Source of the DNA: Mucilaginibacter galii
Lineage (GTDB): Bacteria; Bacteroidota; Bacteroidia; Sphingobacteriales; Sphingobacteriaceae
DNA: 49,052 nucleotides
NCBI RefSeq assembly: GCF_014635825.1
Contig: NZ_BMDO01000017.1
Location: 1-49,052, forward strand
Reading direction: 5' to 3'
The notes beneath the pieces were generated by a model, which worked only from the letters and a program-made list of their open reading frames with translations, searched no databases and was not told where the DNA came from. This document shows positions 17,892 through 25,442 of the stretch, in pieces. The stretch's first letter is position 1; each line of letters opens with the position of its first letter. The translations under genes were made by a program, and so were the position numbers.

Positions 17892-17924
17892 AAACACCTT
17901 ACCATTATGGTAAGGTGTTTTCAA
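17892..17924 (+). terminator. Strong hairpin terminator after the aspartokinase operon
   Basis: A perfect inverted repeat, AAACACCTTACCAT and ATGGTAAGGTGTTT, with one base between the arms and TTTC after them. It lies about 250 bases after the last plus-strand gene and upstream of the small minus-strand ORF. It may therefore end the plus transcript or insulate that ORF. Confidence 0.65.
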
Positions 17925-17989
17925 TAATGACAAAATGCTTGGAAGCATTTAATACCCTTTTATTTGCACAAACCTTTCAAGCAGAGAAG

Positions 17990-18610
17990 CCTAAATATTA
18001 GCTGCTATATCAAGCTTTCGCCGTTTTGCGGAGCACCATGCTGCGGAAAAGCCTGAAATAATAGAAGCGGTTAAGATGCCGTATTTTGTCTTTTTGATTT
18101 GATCCGGATCTTGAATGCCAAAGAAGTGATTAATGATGACATCGTGAAGCCAATTCCAGCAAACATGGCAATGCCTCTTATGTGACTCCATGTTGCTCCT
18201 TCAGGAAGTGAAGGTATTTTATGTTTTACCATTAACCAAGTAAACGAAAACACGGCGACGAATTTTGCCAAGACAAGTCCGGCAATTGCCCCAAGTCTTA
18301 CAGCGCTGATATGTTTGCTTCAAAAAAATCATGACCTATTTCAATGCCAAAATTAGCGAGTGGAAACGCAGAATAACGAAAGCTAACAACATTAACCAAT
18401 CTAAGAATCATCTTACAAGTAAGTGATGACAAAACCGACACATTGATAGATGAAATTTTCATAGACGGATTAAATTGCCCACATAATAAAGCCCAAAATG
18501 CCGGCTATGGTGGGTTGCTATGTATAAAAACCCTGCTTTAATACTAAATCGGTAAGATATTCACTCCCAAGCCCGATTGCCACCCATATCTCGCCGCTGT
18601 ATAGATGAAT
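17990..18610 (-). pseudogene. nhaA: Decayed nhaA (sodium/proton antiporter) gene
   Basis: Pieces of an NhaA-type protein appear in different frames of the minus strand, in order. They are an equivalent of LKSGVHPTIAG near 18530-18500, AFPLANFGIEIGHDFFEANIS near 18360-18310, KFVAVFSFTWLMVKHKIP then LPEGATWSHIRGI and MFAGIGFTMSS (18270-18120), and after a frameshift DPDQIKKTKYGILTASIISG (about 18110-18040). Stops and frameshifts separate them, so no full antiporter can be made. Boundaries are approximate. Confidence 0.75.
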
Positions 18611-18962
18611 CGAATGATTTCCACCTGTAACTAAGTTGTTCCTATTTGAAGGTATGCACGACGATTAATTGTGATACGGAATATTTAACAATTAGTCGCT
18701 ATCTTGTTTGATTCTAGTATAACAGAATTCTTCCTGATTACTTAAGTTACACTAACTTAGGGTAGAGATGTTGATCATATGATGATGTTTAGTAAGAAAG
18801 GTTTAATCTTATTGCTAAAGTTTAAAATCAACAATCTTAACACCGCGGAGCTCAAAACAAAAAATCGTCATTATATCAAAGCTCGACTGTCTGGCATAAA
18901 GCCTGCGCAAATTTCCTTAAGCACAGTTTTTCTTAGGTATGTTTGAACTTTTCTTCAATTTA
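18611..18962. other. About 350-base region without a gene
   Basis: No credible ORF. The only structure is a perfect inverted repeat, TAAGTTA-CAC-TAACTTA (18743-18759). It has no T-run on either strand and could be an operator or a remnant. Confidence 0.4.
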
Positions 18963-19424
18963 TCAGAAATTGATATTATGCAGGTTTTTGATCTCTGCCA
19001 TCACGAAAGTGCTGTGGGTACTGCCAATGCTATCAACCGAGCCTAATTTATTGAATACAAAATCCTGGTAGTGCTTCATATCTTTCGCAAATACTTTAAG
19101 GAGGAAATCGTATTCGCCAGAAATGTTATAACATTCTATAACCTCATCAATCTTCATAATGTCGGTAACGAAATGATGACCAATTTTTCGGTCATGCTGT
19201 TTGAGCTTTATGTTGCAAAAAACAATGAACCCCTGGCTGAATTTTGCAGGGTCAAGTAAAGCGATATATTTTTTGATATACCCGTTGTTTTCCAGCCGTC
19301 GCACCCGTTGCAATACCGGCGTTGGCGACAGGTTGACCTGAGATGCTAACTGTTTAATAGTATGACTGGAATCCTTCCCCAATATTTTTAAAAGCAGCAG
19401 ATCGGTCTCATCAAGTTCTTCCAT
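18963..19424 (-). CDS. Lrp/AsnC-family transcriptional regulator
   Basis: A 153-aa protein with an N-terminal helix-turn-helix (about 5-60; IKQLASQVNLSPTPVLQRVR) and a C-terminal AsnC/RAM ligand domain (about 65-150; GEYDFLLKVFAKD). Lrp-type proteins form octamers and respond to amino acids. It is divergent from the metE riboswitch region and may influence it; that is inference from position. Confidence 0.93.
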   Translation of the reverse strand: MEELDETDLLLLKILGKDSSHTIKQLASQVNLSPTPVLQRVRRLENNGYIKKYIALLDPAKFSQGFIVFCNIKLKQHDRKIGHHFVTDIMKIDEVIECYNISGEYDFLLKVFAKDMKHYQDFVFNKLGSVDSIGSTHSTFVMAEIKNLHNINF

Positions 19425-19447
19425 AGTATAAAACGCTCTTATGGGAT

Positions 19448-19455
19448 CAAAATTA
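19448..19455 (-). promoter_or_regulatory. Promoter -7 box of the Lrp-family gene
   Basis: Minus strand TAATTTTG fits TAnnTTTG. It gives a start near 19441 and a leader of about 17 bases to the ATG at 19424. No convincing -33 box. Confidence 0.45.
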
Positions 19456-19547
19456 ATCAGCCAAAAGCGAATTTCACTAAAATTATCAAACTTTAAGGTG
19501 ATTATATCTTATTAATCGAAGAATGTAGTTATTAATTTATGTAAAAA

Positions 19548-19555
19548 TAACTTTG
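19548..19555 (+). promoter_or_regulatory. Promoter -7 box of the metE leader
   Basis: TAACTTTG fits TAnnTTTG. It predicts a start near 19562, about 50 bases before the riboswitch, giving a leader of roughly 405 bases. The -33 element is not obvious. Confidence 0.5.
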
Positions 19556-19609
19556 CCAGAGTATATAACTGGTCGCAGTAGATTAAGTTCTTTACATATT
19601 TCATTGATC

Positions 19610-19773
19610 AAATTAGGTTTTACTTAGCTGTGAATTAGTAGGGAACCGTGTGTAAATCACGGACTGTCGCGCAACTGTAAGTAACTTAACCAAGGGTTTT
19701 ATCCAAGTGTTCCACTGCCATAAGGCGGGAAGGACGATAAAAGCCGTTACAAGTCAGGATACCTGCCTAATTT
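19610..19773 (+). ncRNA. Cobalamin (B12) riboswitch controlling metE
   Basis: An adenosylcobalamin/cobalamin-type aptamer. The closing P1 helix is AAATTAGG (19610-19617) with CCTAATTT (19766-19773). Core signatures are GGGAACCGTGTGTAAATC, the GGACTGTCGCGCAACTGTAA block and the B12 box AGTCAGGATACCTGCC (19752-19767). A leader of about 190 bases follows to the metE start. B12 binding should lower expression of MetE, which is needed only when the B12-dependent MetH cannot work. Confidence 0.95.
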
Positions 19774-19967
19774 GAATTGACAATGCTTTCGCGATAAGAA
19801 GCTTAGGTCAGATTAATGTATATCATACGGATTCTCAAAAACCGATGAGGTTTATTGTGTCCTGTTCGCATGTACGCATATCTCTCGCCCCTTTGTTTCG
19901 ATACATAGCATATTGGAATTGAAAAGAACTTTTACGATGACGATTAACCATTTAAAAAGTTGAAAAC

Positions 19968-22274
19968 ATGCTAACACAAAACCTCGGCTACCCACGTATC
20001 GGTGGCCAACGACAACTCAAAAAAGCTTGCGAACAGTATTGGGCGGGAAAGATTAACCTGAGCGAACTGAACGACGTTGCCCGTAAGATCAAAGAAGAGA
20101 ACTGGCAGACTCAGGCAGATGCCGGTATAGACCTCATTCCCTGTAATGATTTTAGCTTTTACGACCAGGTGCTCGACACCAGCCTGGTCCTCGGCGTGAT
20201 CCCTCAACGCTATGCACCGGTATTATCGCTAGTAAAGACCAACAGCGAAATTGATCTATACTTTGCAATGGCCCGCGGTTATCAAAAAGACGGTTTGGAT
20301 ATTACTGCTATGGAAATGACTAAGTGGCTGGATACCAATTACCATTATATCGTACCCGAATTCACCGCTAAACAGGAATTCAGAATATTCTCTGAGAAGA
20401 TCTTTGCTGAATACAGTATTGCCAAACAACAATTGGGCGCTAAAGCCAAACCTGTATTATTAGGTCCTGTAAGTTATTTGTTGCTGGGTAAAGAGAAAGA
20501 GGAAGGATTTGAACGCATAGACCTTGTTAAAAACTTAGTACCTGTTTACATAGAGATCATTAACCGCCTGAAGCAACAGGGTGCAACATGGATACAATTA
20601 GACGAGCCCTGCCTGGCGCTTGACCTTTCGAAAAAGGATAAGGAAGCATTTGACTATGCGTACCGTGCCATTGCTAACCGCGTAAGTGGTATCAAGCTAT
20701 TGGTGGCTACCTATTTTGAGGGATTGCTGGATAATACGCAATTAGCTGTTAATCTTCCCGTTACAGCGTTGCATATCGACCTCATACGTGCGCCGGAACA
20801 ATTGGAGGAAGTACTGTCCCTTATCCCGGACAATTTACAGCTTTCGTTAGGTGTCGTTGACGGTCGTAATGTTTGGAAAAACGATTACGAAAAGTCGTTG
20901 CAACACATTAGCAAAGCTGTTGAAAAATTGGGTATTGATAGGGTTATTATAGCTCCGTCATGTTCGTTGCTTCATAGCCCTATAAATATCGAAGTAGAAA
21001 CAACCATTGACCCTGAGATTAAAGATTGGTTGGCTTTTGCCGAACAGAAACTGAACGAGGTAGCCGAACTAAAACAGATCATAGCAGGCAACCTCAAATT
21101 ATTAAATGCCAATAAAACGTCCATTGAAGGACGCCGTGCATCACAAAAAGTTCATAAACAAACAATAAAAGAACGTGTTGCAGCTATCACCGAAGCAGAT
21201 GCTACCCGCAGTAGTGCGTTTCCAATCCGTCAGCAATTACAACATAAACGTTTTAACCTGCCTTCGTTTCCTACAACTACCATTGGCTCATTCCCGCAAA
21301 CAGACGATATCCGTCAACTGCGTGCCAAATTTAAAAAAGGCGAACTTACTTTGGAGCAATACGAATCAGCAATTGAACAAGCTACCGTCGAATCGATCCG
21401 CTGGCAGGAAGAGATTGGTTTGGATGTATTAGTGCACGGTGAATTTGAGCGTAACGATATGGTGGAATATTTTGGCGAGCAGCTCGATGGTTTTCTGTTC
21501 ACTAAATATGGCTGGGTACAAAGCTACGGTAGCCGATGCGTTAAGCCGCCGGTGATCTATGGCGACGTTAGCCGTCCTCAGAATATGACCGTGCGCTGGA
21601 GCACCTTTGCTGCTGGCCAAACCGACAGACCTATGAAAGGTATGCTAACCGGGCCTGTGACTATTCTGCAATGGTCCTTCGTACGCGACGATCAGCCACG
21701 AGATGTGACCACTAACCAAATTGCCCTGGCCATTCATGATGAAGTATTGGCATTAGAAGCAGCCGGTATCGGCATGGTTCAAATTGACGAGGCCGCTATT
21801 CGTGAAGGATTGCCTTTGCGTAAAGCAAAACGTCTGCATTACCTGGATTGGGCGGTAAAAGCATTCCGCATAACGGCAAGTGGTGTAAAAGATGAAACAC
21901 AAGTTCATACCCACATGTGCTACAGCGAGTTTAACGACATCATTGAGCATATTGCAGCCATGGATGCGGATGTGATTACTATCGAAACCTCACGTTCACA
22001 AATGGAACTATTGCATGCCTTCGCTCACTTTGAATATCCTAATGAGATAGGCCCAGGCGTATATGACATTCATTCTCCACGAGTACCAACCACTGAAGAG
22101 ATGGTAGCGCTGCTTACCAAAGCGGCAGATCTGTTACCAGCCCGGCATTTATGGGTAAACCCTGATTGCGGCCTGAAAACCCGTAAATGGCCGGAGACTA
22201 AAGCGGCTTTGGAGAACATGGTTGCGGCGGCCCGGCAAGCCAGGAAGCAAATTAGCACAGAAAGCGTAATTTGA
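19968..22274 (+). CDS. metE: Cobalamin-independent methionine synthase MetE
   Basis: A 768-aa enzyme that moves the methyl group of 5-methyltetrahydrofolate (triglutamate) to homocysteine without B12. The N-terminal half (about 1-370) is the gene-duplicated folate-side domain. The C-terminal half carries the zinc-ligand motifs HMCYSEFNDI and NPDCGLKTRKW, and TTTIGSFPQT at the domain border. Length is normal for the family and all ligands are present. It is transcribed alone behind the B12 riboswitch. Confidence 0.98.
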   Translation: MLTQNLGYPRIGGQRQLKKACEQYWAGKINLSELNDVARKIKEENWQTQADAGIDLIPCNDFSFYDQVLDTSLVLGVIPQRYAPVLSLVKTNSEIDLYFAMARGYQKDGLDITAMEMTKWLDTNYHYIVPEFTAKQEFRIFSEKIFAEYSIAKQQLGAKAKPVLLGPVSYLLLGKEKEEGFERIDLVKNLVPVYIEIINRLKQQGATWIQLDEPCLALDLSKKDKEAFDYAYRAIANRVSGIKLLVATYFEGLLDNTQLAVNLPVTALHIDLIRAPEQLEEVLSLIPDNLQLSLGVVDGRNVWKNDYEKSLQHISKAVEKLGIDRVIIAPSCSLLHSPINIEVETTIDPEIKDWLAFAEQKLNEVAELKQIIAGNLKLLNANKTSIEGRRASQKVHKQTIKERVAAITEADATRSSAFPIRQQLQHKRFNLPSFPTTTIGSFPQTDDIRQLRAKFKKGELTLEQYESAIEQATVESIRWQEEIGLDVLVHGEFERNDMVEYFGEQLDGFLFTKYGWVQSYGSRCVKPPVIYGDVSRPQNMTVRWSTFAAGQTDRPMKGMLTGPVTILQWSFVRDDQPRDVTTNQIALAIHDEVLALEAAGIGMVQIDEAAIREGLPLRKAKRLHYLDWAVKAFRITASGVKDETQVHTHMCYSEFNDIIEHIAAMDADVITIETSRSQMELLHAFAHFEYPNEIGPGVYDIHSPRVPTTEEMVALLTKAADLLPARHLWVNPDCGLKTRKWPETKAALENMVAAARQARKQISTESVI

Positions 22275-22281
22275 TGATAAA

Positions 22282-22313
22282 GTGCGGGTGGACTATCCGT
22301 CCGCATTTCTTGT
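22282..22313 (+). terminator. Probable terminator of metE
   Basis: GTGCGGGTGGA pairs with TCCGTCCGCAT around a CTA loop, with two G-U pairs and a terminal wobble. A T-rich stretch follows (TTCTTGTTG). Confidence 0.65.
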
Positions 22314-22445
22314 TGACACAGGGAAGTTATTTATATACATATATGTAATATTAAGAAAACATTTCAAGTTGGCGCACTGAATACCTAGCTATCAAATTCT
22401 CTTAGGCGAATTCAACTCCCTCTAGGCGCCCTTATTTTCCATTAA

Positions 22446-23831
22446 TTATAGTGTTAGTTTGGCGTGTAATTCCATGACTTTTTTTCTTGTGTCTAAATCT
22501 AAATGATTAGAGAAAACTAGTGAACTTAAAAATGATAGATCTTCATTTGAAAGCACAGGCGAATGTTTTGAATTGTCACTGAAATTCAGTTCTGGTGATC
22601 CTAATAAATCAAGGACGGTGCGCTGTACTTCATCAATTATTGACCAGTCTTTCTGAATGTAAATGTCAGTTGTTTTGTGTCCATTATCCACATGATTCAG
22701 AGCTTGGGCGATATGATCTTTACTTAACTTACACGTATTGTAAGCCAAATTCGCAAAGGAATGACGAGCCCAATAAAATGTCACGCCTTTAAGTTGAAGC
22801 TGTTCACACAGAATCGAAAATCCTTTACTAAGTGCTTTGTCCAGCCCTCTGTAATTGGTGTATCTTTTTTTAAAAGTTCCACCATATTTTTTAACTAAAT
22901 CTGTTGCCTCGCTAACAACCTTTATGCTAATAAAGGCGTTGTCATGTCTTTGGCCTGCAGTTTTTGACCTGTTATACTCTAATCTTTCTTTGCTGCCATC
23001 AGTTAAAAAGTTGTAAAAGTCCACTGCATTCATGCCGCACATATAAATACTTAGCATGAAAAGGTCTCTTGCTAATTCTGCACGACTGCCAGGGACGCAA
23101 TTGCAATCCCTGATTGATTTAATTTGTTCTATTGATAGGTTTCTTTTTCTTGTTACGGGAGGTTTAACCATCGTGTAATTAGTAAAAGGATAATGTGTGA
23201 TTCTTATGAGCCCAAGATCATCATTATTATAAGTTCTTTTAGCCTCGTTAAATAAAGTACGTAGGTCTCTTGTATAGTTATATAGACTTTGATCACTTAT
23301 ACCTTCTTTCAAAACAGTAACCTCTTCTTTGAACTGATTTAAGCGTGTGACCTTTCTTGGCCTTCTCAAATGCCGTTCATAAAGCCTTAGAAACTGAGAA
23401 GTTATTTCTCTAATGGAAACAACATCTTTCTTGAAATAATCAACTAAGCTATTTCTTACAGTAGTATGGTTAGCTGCGGTTGCCATTCTCTTGTCCGCCC
23501 TTAATTGATCGATATGCTTGTCACAAAATTTTATAAAATCAATATCCTCATCTTTTTCCTCAAGAAAACATTTAAGCTCATCGATAGAAAATAACTGAAG
23601 GCGATCTTCTAACCCATGAATTTCCTTTCTGTAATTATCAATAAGAGTTTGAACCGATTTTTTAACGAAGACATCTTTGATCTCAAAGCCTTTGGTAAGC
23701 TGCTTCGCAGTTAAGAAAAACGGAGTATCTAAATATTTTTTTTCGCCTTTATGGAAAATGCGAATCTTGACATTATATGATCCATCATTTTTTTTATGGT
23801 GTTCATATACCTTAGCACATACAGTAGCCAT
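22446..23831 (-). CDS. Tyrosine recombinase/integrase of Bacteroidota type
   Basis: 461 aa. N-terminal arm-type DNA-binding domain (about 1-90), SAM-like core-binding domain (about 100-200) and catalytic domain (about 225-420). The catalytic set looks complete: Arg in AELARDLF, a Lys in the middle, HxxR as ARHSF, a second His in NHVDNGHK, and the nucleophile Tyr in TTDIYIQ. It starts 180 bases from the 3' end of tRNA-Lys, the usual insertion point for such elements. No other element gene is found before metE, so the rest of the element was lost or lies elsewhere. Confidence 0.93.
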   Translation of the reverse strand: MATVCAKVYEHHKKNDGSYNVKIRIFHKGEKKYLDTPFFLTAKQLTKGFEIKDVFVKKSVQTLIDNYRKEIHGLEDRLQLFSIDELKCFLEEKDEDIDFIKFCDKHIDQLRADKRMATAANHTTVRNSLVDYFKKDVVSIREITSQFLRLYERHLRRPRKVTRLNQFKEEVTVLKEGISDQSLYNYTRDLRTLFNEAKRTYNNDDLGLIRITHYPFTNYTMVKPPVTRKRNLSIEQIKSIRDCNCVPGSRAELARDLFMLSIYMCGMNAVDFYNFLTDGSKERLEYNRSKTAGQRHDNAFISIKVVSEATDLVKKYGGTFKKRYTNYRGLDKALSKGFSILCEQLQLKGVTFYWARHSFANLAYNTCKLSKDHIAQALNHVDNGHKTTDIYIQKDWSIIDEVQRTVLDLLGSPELNFSDNSKHSPVLSNEDLSFLSSLVFSNHLDLDTRKKVMELHAKLTL

Positions 23832-23947
23832 TGCATAAATTTTTTGAACGCAAAAGCTTCGTGACGTATTTGTGACGCTTTTACGTTAAGTTAAACAAAA
23901 AAATATGATAATCTTAAGAAACCGACGGACGTCAGTTAAAGATAAGC

Positions 23948-24012
23948 GGGCACTCAAAAGTGCCCTTATGTACTGTAAAGCTCCTTTTTAGCCTTTAAAG
24001 GCAGCTTTTTTT
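23948..24012. terminator. Two stacked hairpins between the integrase gene and tRNA-Lys
   Basis: The first is GGGCACT-CAAA-AGTGCCC (23948-23965). The second pairs AAAGCTCCTTT with AAAGGCAGCTTT (one bulge) and runs into a T-run on the plus strand directly at the tRNA 3' end. The second looks like a plus-strand terminator although no plus-strand gene lies before it. On the minus strand it may aid 3'-end formation of the tRNA. Confidence 0.5.
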
Positions 24013-24088
24013 TGGTGACCCCTCGGAGGATCGAACTCCGGACCCACTGATTAAGAGTCAGTTGCTCTACCGGCTGAGCTAAGAAGTC
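24013..24088 (-). tRNA. tRNA-Lys (anticodon CTT), CCA encoded
   Basis: The acceptor arm is GACTTCT with AGGGGTC (two G-U pairs). The D arm is GCTC...GAGC, the anticodon arm ACTGA-CTCTTAA-TCAGT with anticodon CTT (24053-24055), and the T arm CGGAG-TTCGATC-CTCCG. The discriminator is A, followed by an encoded CCA. All invariant positions fit. The integrase gene lies just downstream of its 3' end. Confidence 0.97.
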
Positions 24089-24528
24089 ATTCGTTTATTC
24101 CGGGATGCAAATATAACGTTTAAAAGTACATTTTGTAACTTTTAAAGTTGACAATCTGTAATTTTACTTTGATTGATCAAAACGCCCGTTTAAGATTTAC
24201 AAACAGATTAACCGAGTTAAAATTAATGAACTATAGTTCAATCTTAAAGATTCTGTTTACCATAGTTGCAGTCTTTAGGATGTGTCTTTCATGTATTTTT
24301 GACGTTATGTACTACCACACTTCATTTTCATTCCGCCGGGCTGACCTCGCTTCGCCACGCTGATGGTCTTTTTTTAGGTGCGGTAGGGTGAATCTCTAAC
24401 CTCTGTTTTTAGTTGGAAGGAAATTACTATAGACTTTGTCTCAAACTAACAGATTTCTCTGGTGAGGGAATCAGATTTTGGTGGATATTTTTAAGACAAC
24501 GGGCGTAAAGGGCAGCTAAAATAGATAC
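24089..24528. other. About 440-base region without a clear gene
   Basis: A 71-codon frame (24148-24363, plus) is open but of poor quality and I do not call it a gene. The stretch 24193-24240 is similar to 32233-32280 (see findings). Confidence 0.4.
24193..24240. repeat. Dispersed repeat, copy 1
   Basis: The core AACAGATTAACCGAGTTAAA recurs with one mismatch at 32242-32261, with weaker similarity on both sides. In one frame the copies read FTNRLTEL and FANRLTGL, so they may be decayed pieces of one coding sequence. Confidence 0.45.
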
Positions 24529-24884
24529 CTATTTACCGATCAATCTATCCGCAACAATGGCCTGGAGGTCACTTCAACTGATCGTGGCAGAGACAGCCTC
24601 ACGCACCGCAAAACAGATATTGGTAAATTTAGGGTGCCGTCTTTGAGGAATGTAGAAATAACCGGACCTTACATGCACGACGGCCGTTTTTATTCACTTA
24701 AACAAGTTTTAACGCATTACGCAGGCGGGTATGAAGCAACATGCCAACCTGGATAAGGAATTTCAGAAAAACGGCCGGTTAGGAATTGCTTTAACTGAAG
24801 AACAGAAAGTGCAAGTGATCGCTTTTTTTGAAAACGCTCACCGATGTCGATCTGATCAACGACAGGCGGTTTAATAACCATTAA
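24529..24884 (+). pseudogene. Remnant of a di-haem cytochrome c peroxidase (MauG family)
   Basis: The C-terminal end of a peroxidase reads through SIRNNGLEVTSTDRGR, DIGKFRVPSLRNVEITGP, YMHDGRFYSLKQVLTHYAGG, then a frameshift near 24740 to FQKNGRLGIALTEEQK, and a second shift near 24835 to LTDVDLINDRRF. MHDGRF carries the family's distal haem-ligand Met. The N-terminal part with the CxxCH motifs is gone. The gene can no longer work. Confidence 0.85.
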
Positions 24885-24886
24885 AA

Positions 24887-24912
24887 AAGCACCGGCTGTT
24901 TAATTGGTGCTT
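24887..24912 (+). terminator. Relict terminator of the peroxidase pseudogene
   Basis: AAGCACC pairs with GGTGCTT across a 12-base loop, followed by CTTGTATT. It lies right after the pseudogene's stop codon. Confidence 0.5.
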
Positions 24913-24939
24913 CTTGTATTGTGTTACGTAGATATAACG

Positions 24940-25431
24940 TTAAGGCTTTTTAGCAGTCAGCACATCAATGCTGATTACCCGCATGGCGCTGCGTGCAGGC
25001 TTTTTATCACGCGGCACAATCAAACGATAAGGGCCGTAATTGGCAGCGAGGTCTTCACCGTCTTGCTTATTAGCCAATATCACCGTTTGGTCGGTAAATG
25101 CCGGATCTATTTCGGGCAGCGCGATTACCACCTGGTAACCATCGGCGGCCGATACCAGCACATACTTGGTTAATGATTTACCCCGTAACTGGTTATTGGG
25201 CACTGCTTCTGCTTTAGTCAGTATATCAAACAAGGCTACGCCCGTGTACTCGTGCTCCTTGCCATCATTCGATTTTACTTTTATACTTACCTGTTTCATC
25301 TCGGCAAAGTTGGAAGCATTGATTTTGAATGGTTTGGCCACATCGCCGCCAATGGCTACTTCTTCACTTTGTGCCATCGCTGATAGGGATGCACTTGCAA
25401 TAAGGTAGAGAAGCACTAATATCTTTTTCAT
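24940..25431 (-). CDS. Periplasmic protein with molybdopterin-oxidoreductase-like fold
   Basis: 163 aa with a signal peptide (cleavage likely after SLSAMAQ). The rest resembles the molybdopterin-binding domain of the sulfite-oxidase family (YTGVALFDILTKA, VSAADGYQVVIALPEID, YGPYRLIVPRD). It has no cysteine at all, so the Cys that holds molybdenum in sulfite oxidases is missing and it is not expected to be a normal Mo enzyme. It lies 11 bases after the TonB receptor gene on the same strand. I infer a binding or chaperone role for the receptor's ligand. Confidence 0.8.
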   Translation of the reverse strand: MKKILVLLYLIASASLSAMAQSEEVAIGGDVAKPFKINASNFAEMKQVSIKVKSNDGKEHEYTGVALFDILTKAEAVPNNQLRGKSLTKYVLVSAADGYQVVIALPEIDPAFTDQTVILANKQDGEDLAANYGPYRLIVPRDKKPARSAMRVISIDVLTAKKP

Positions 25432-25442
25432 ATTGCGTTGTT

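Noticed and set aside
24148..24363. 71-codon plus-strand ORF after tRNA-Lys
   Set aside because: Poor composition, ends in a run typical of non-coding DNA, and includes the dispersed repeat. I keep only the repeat.
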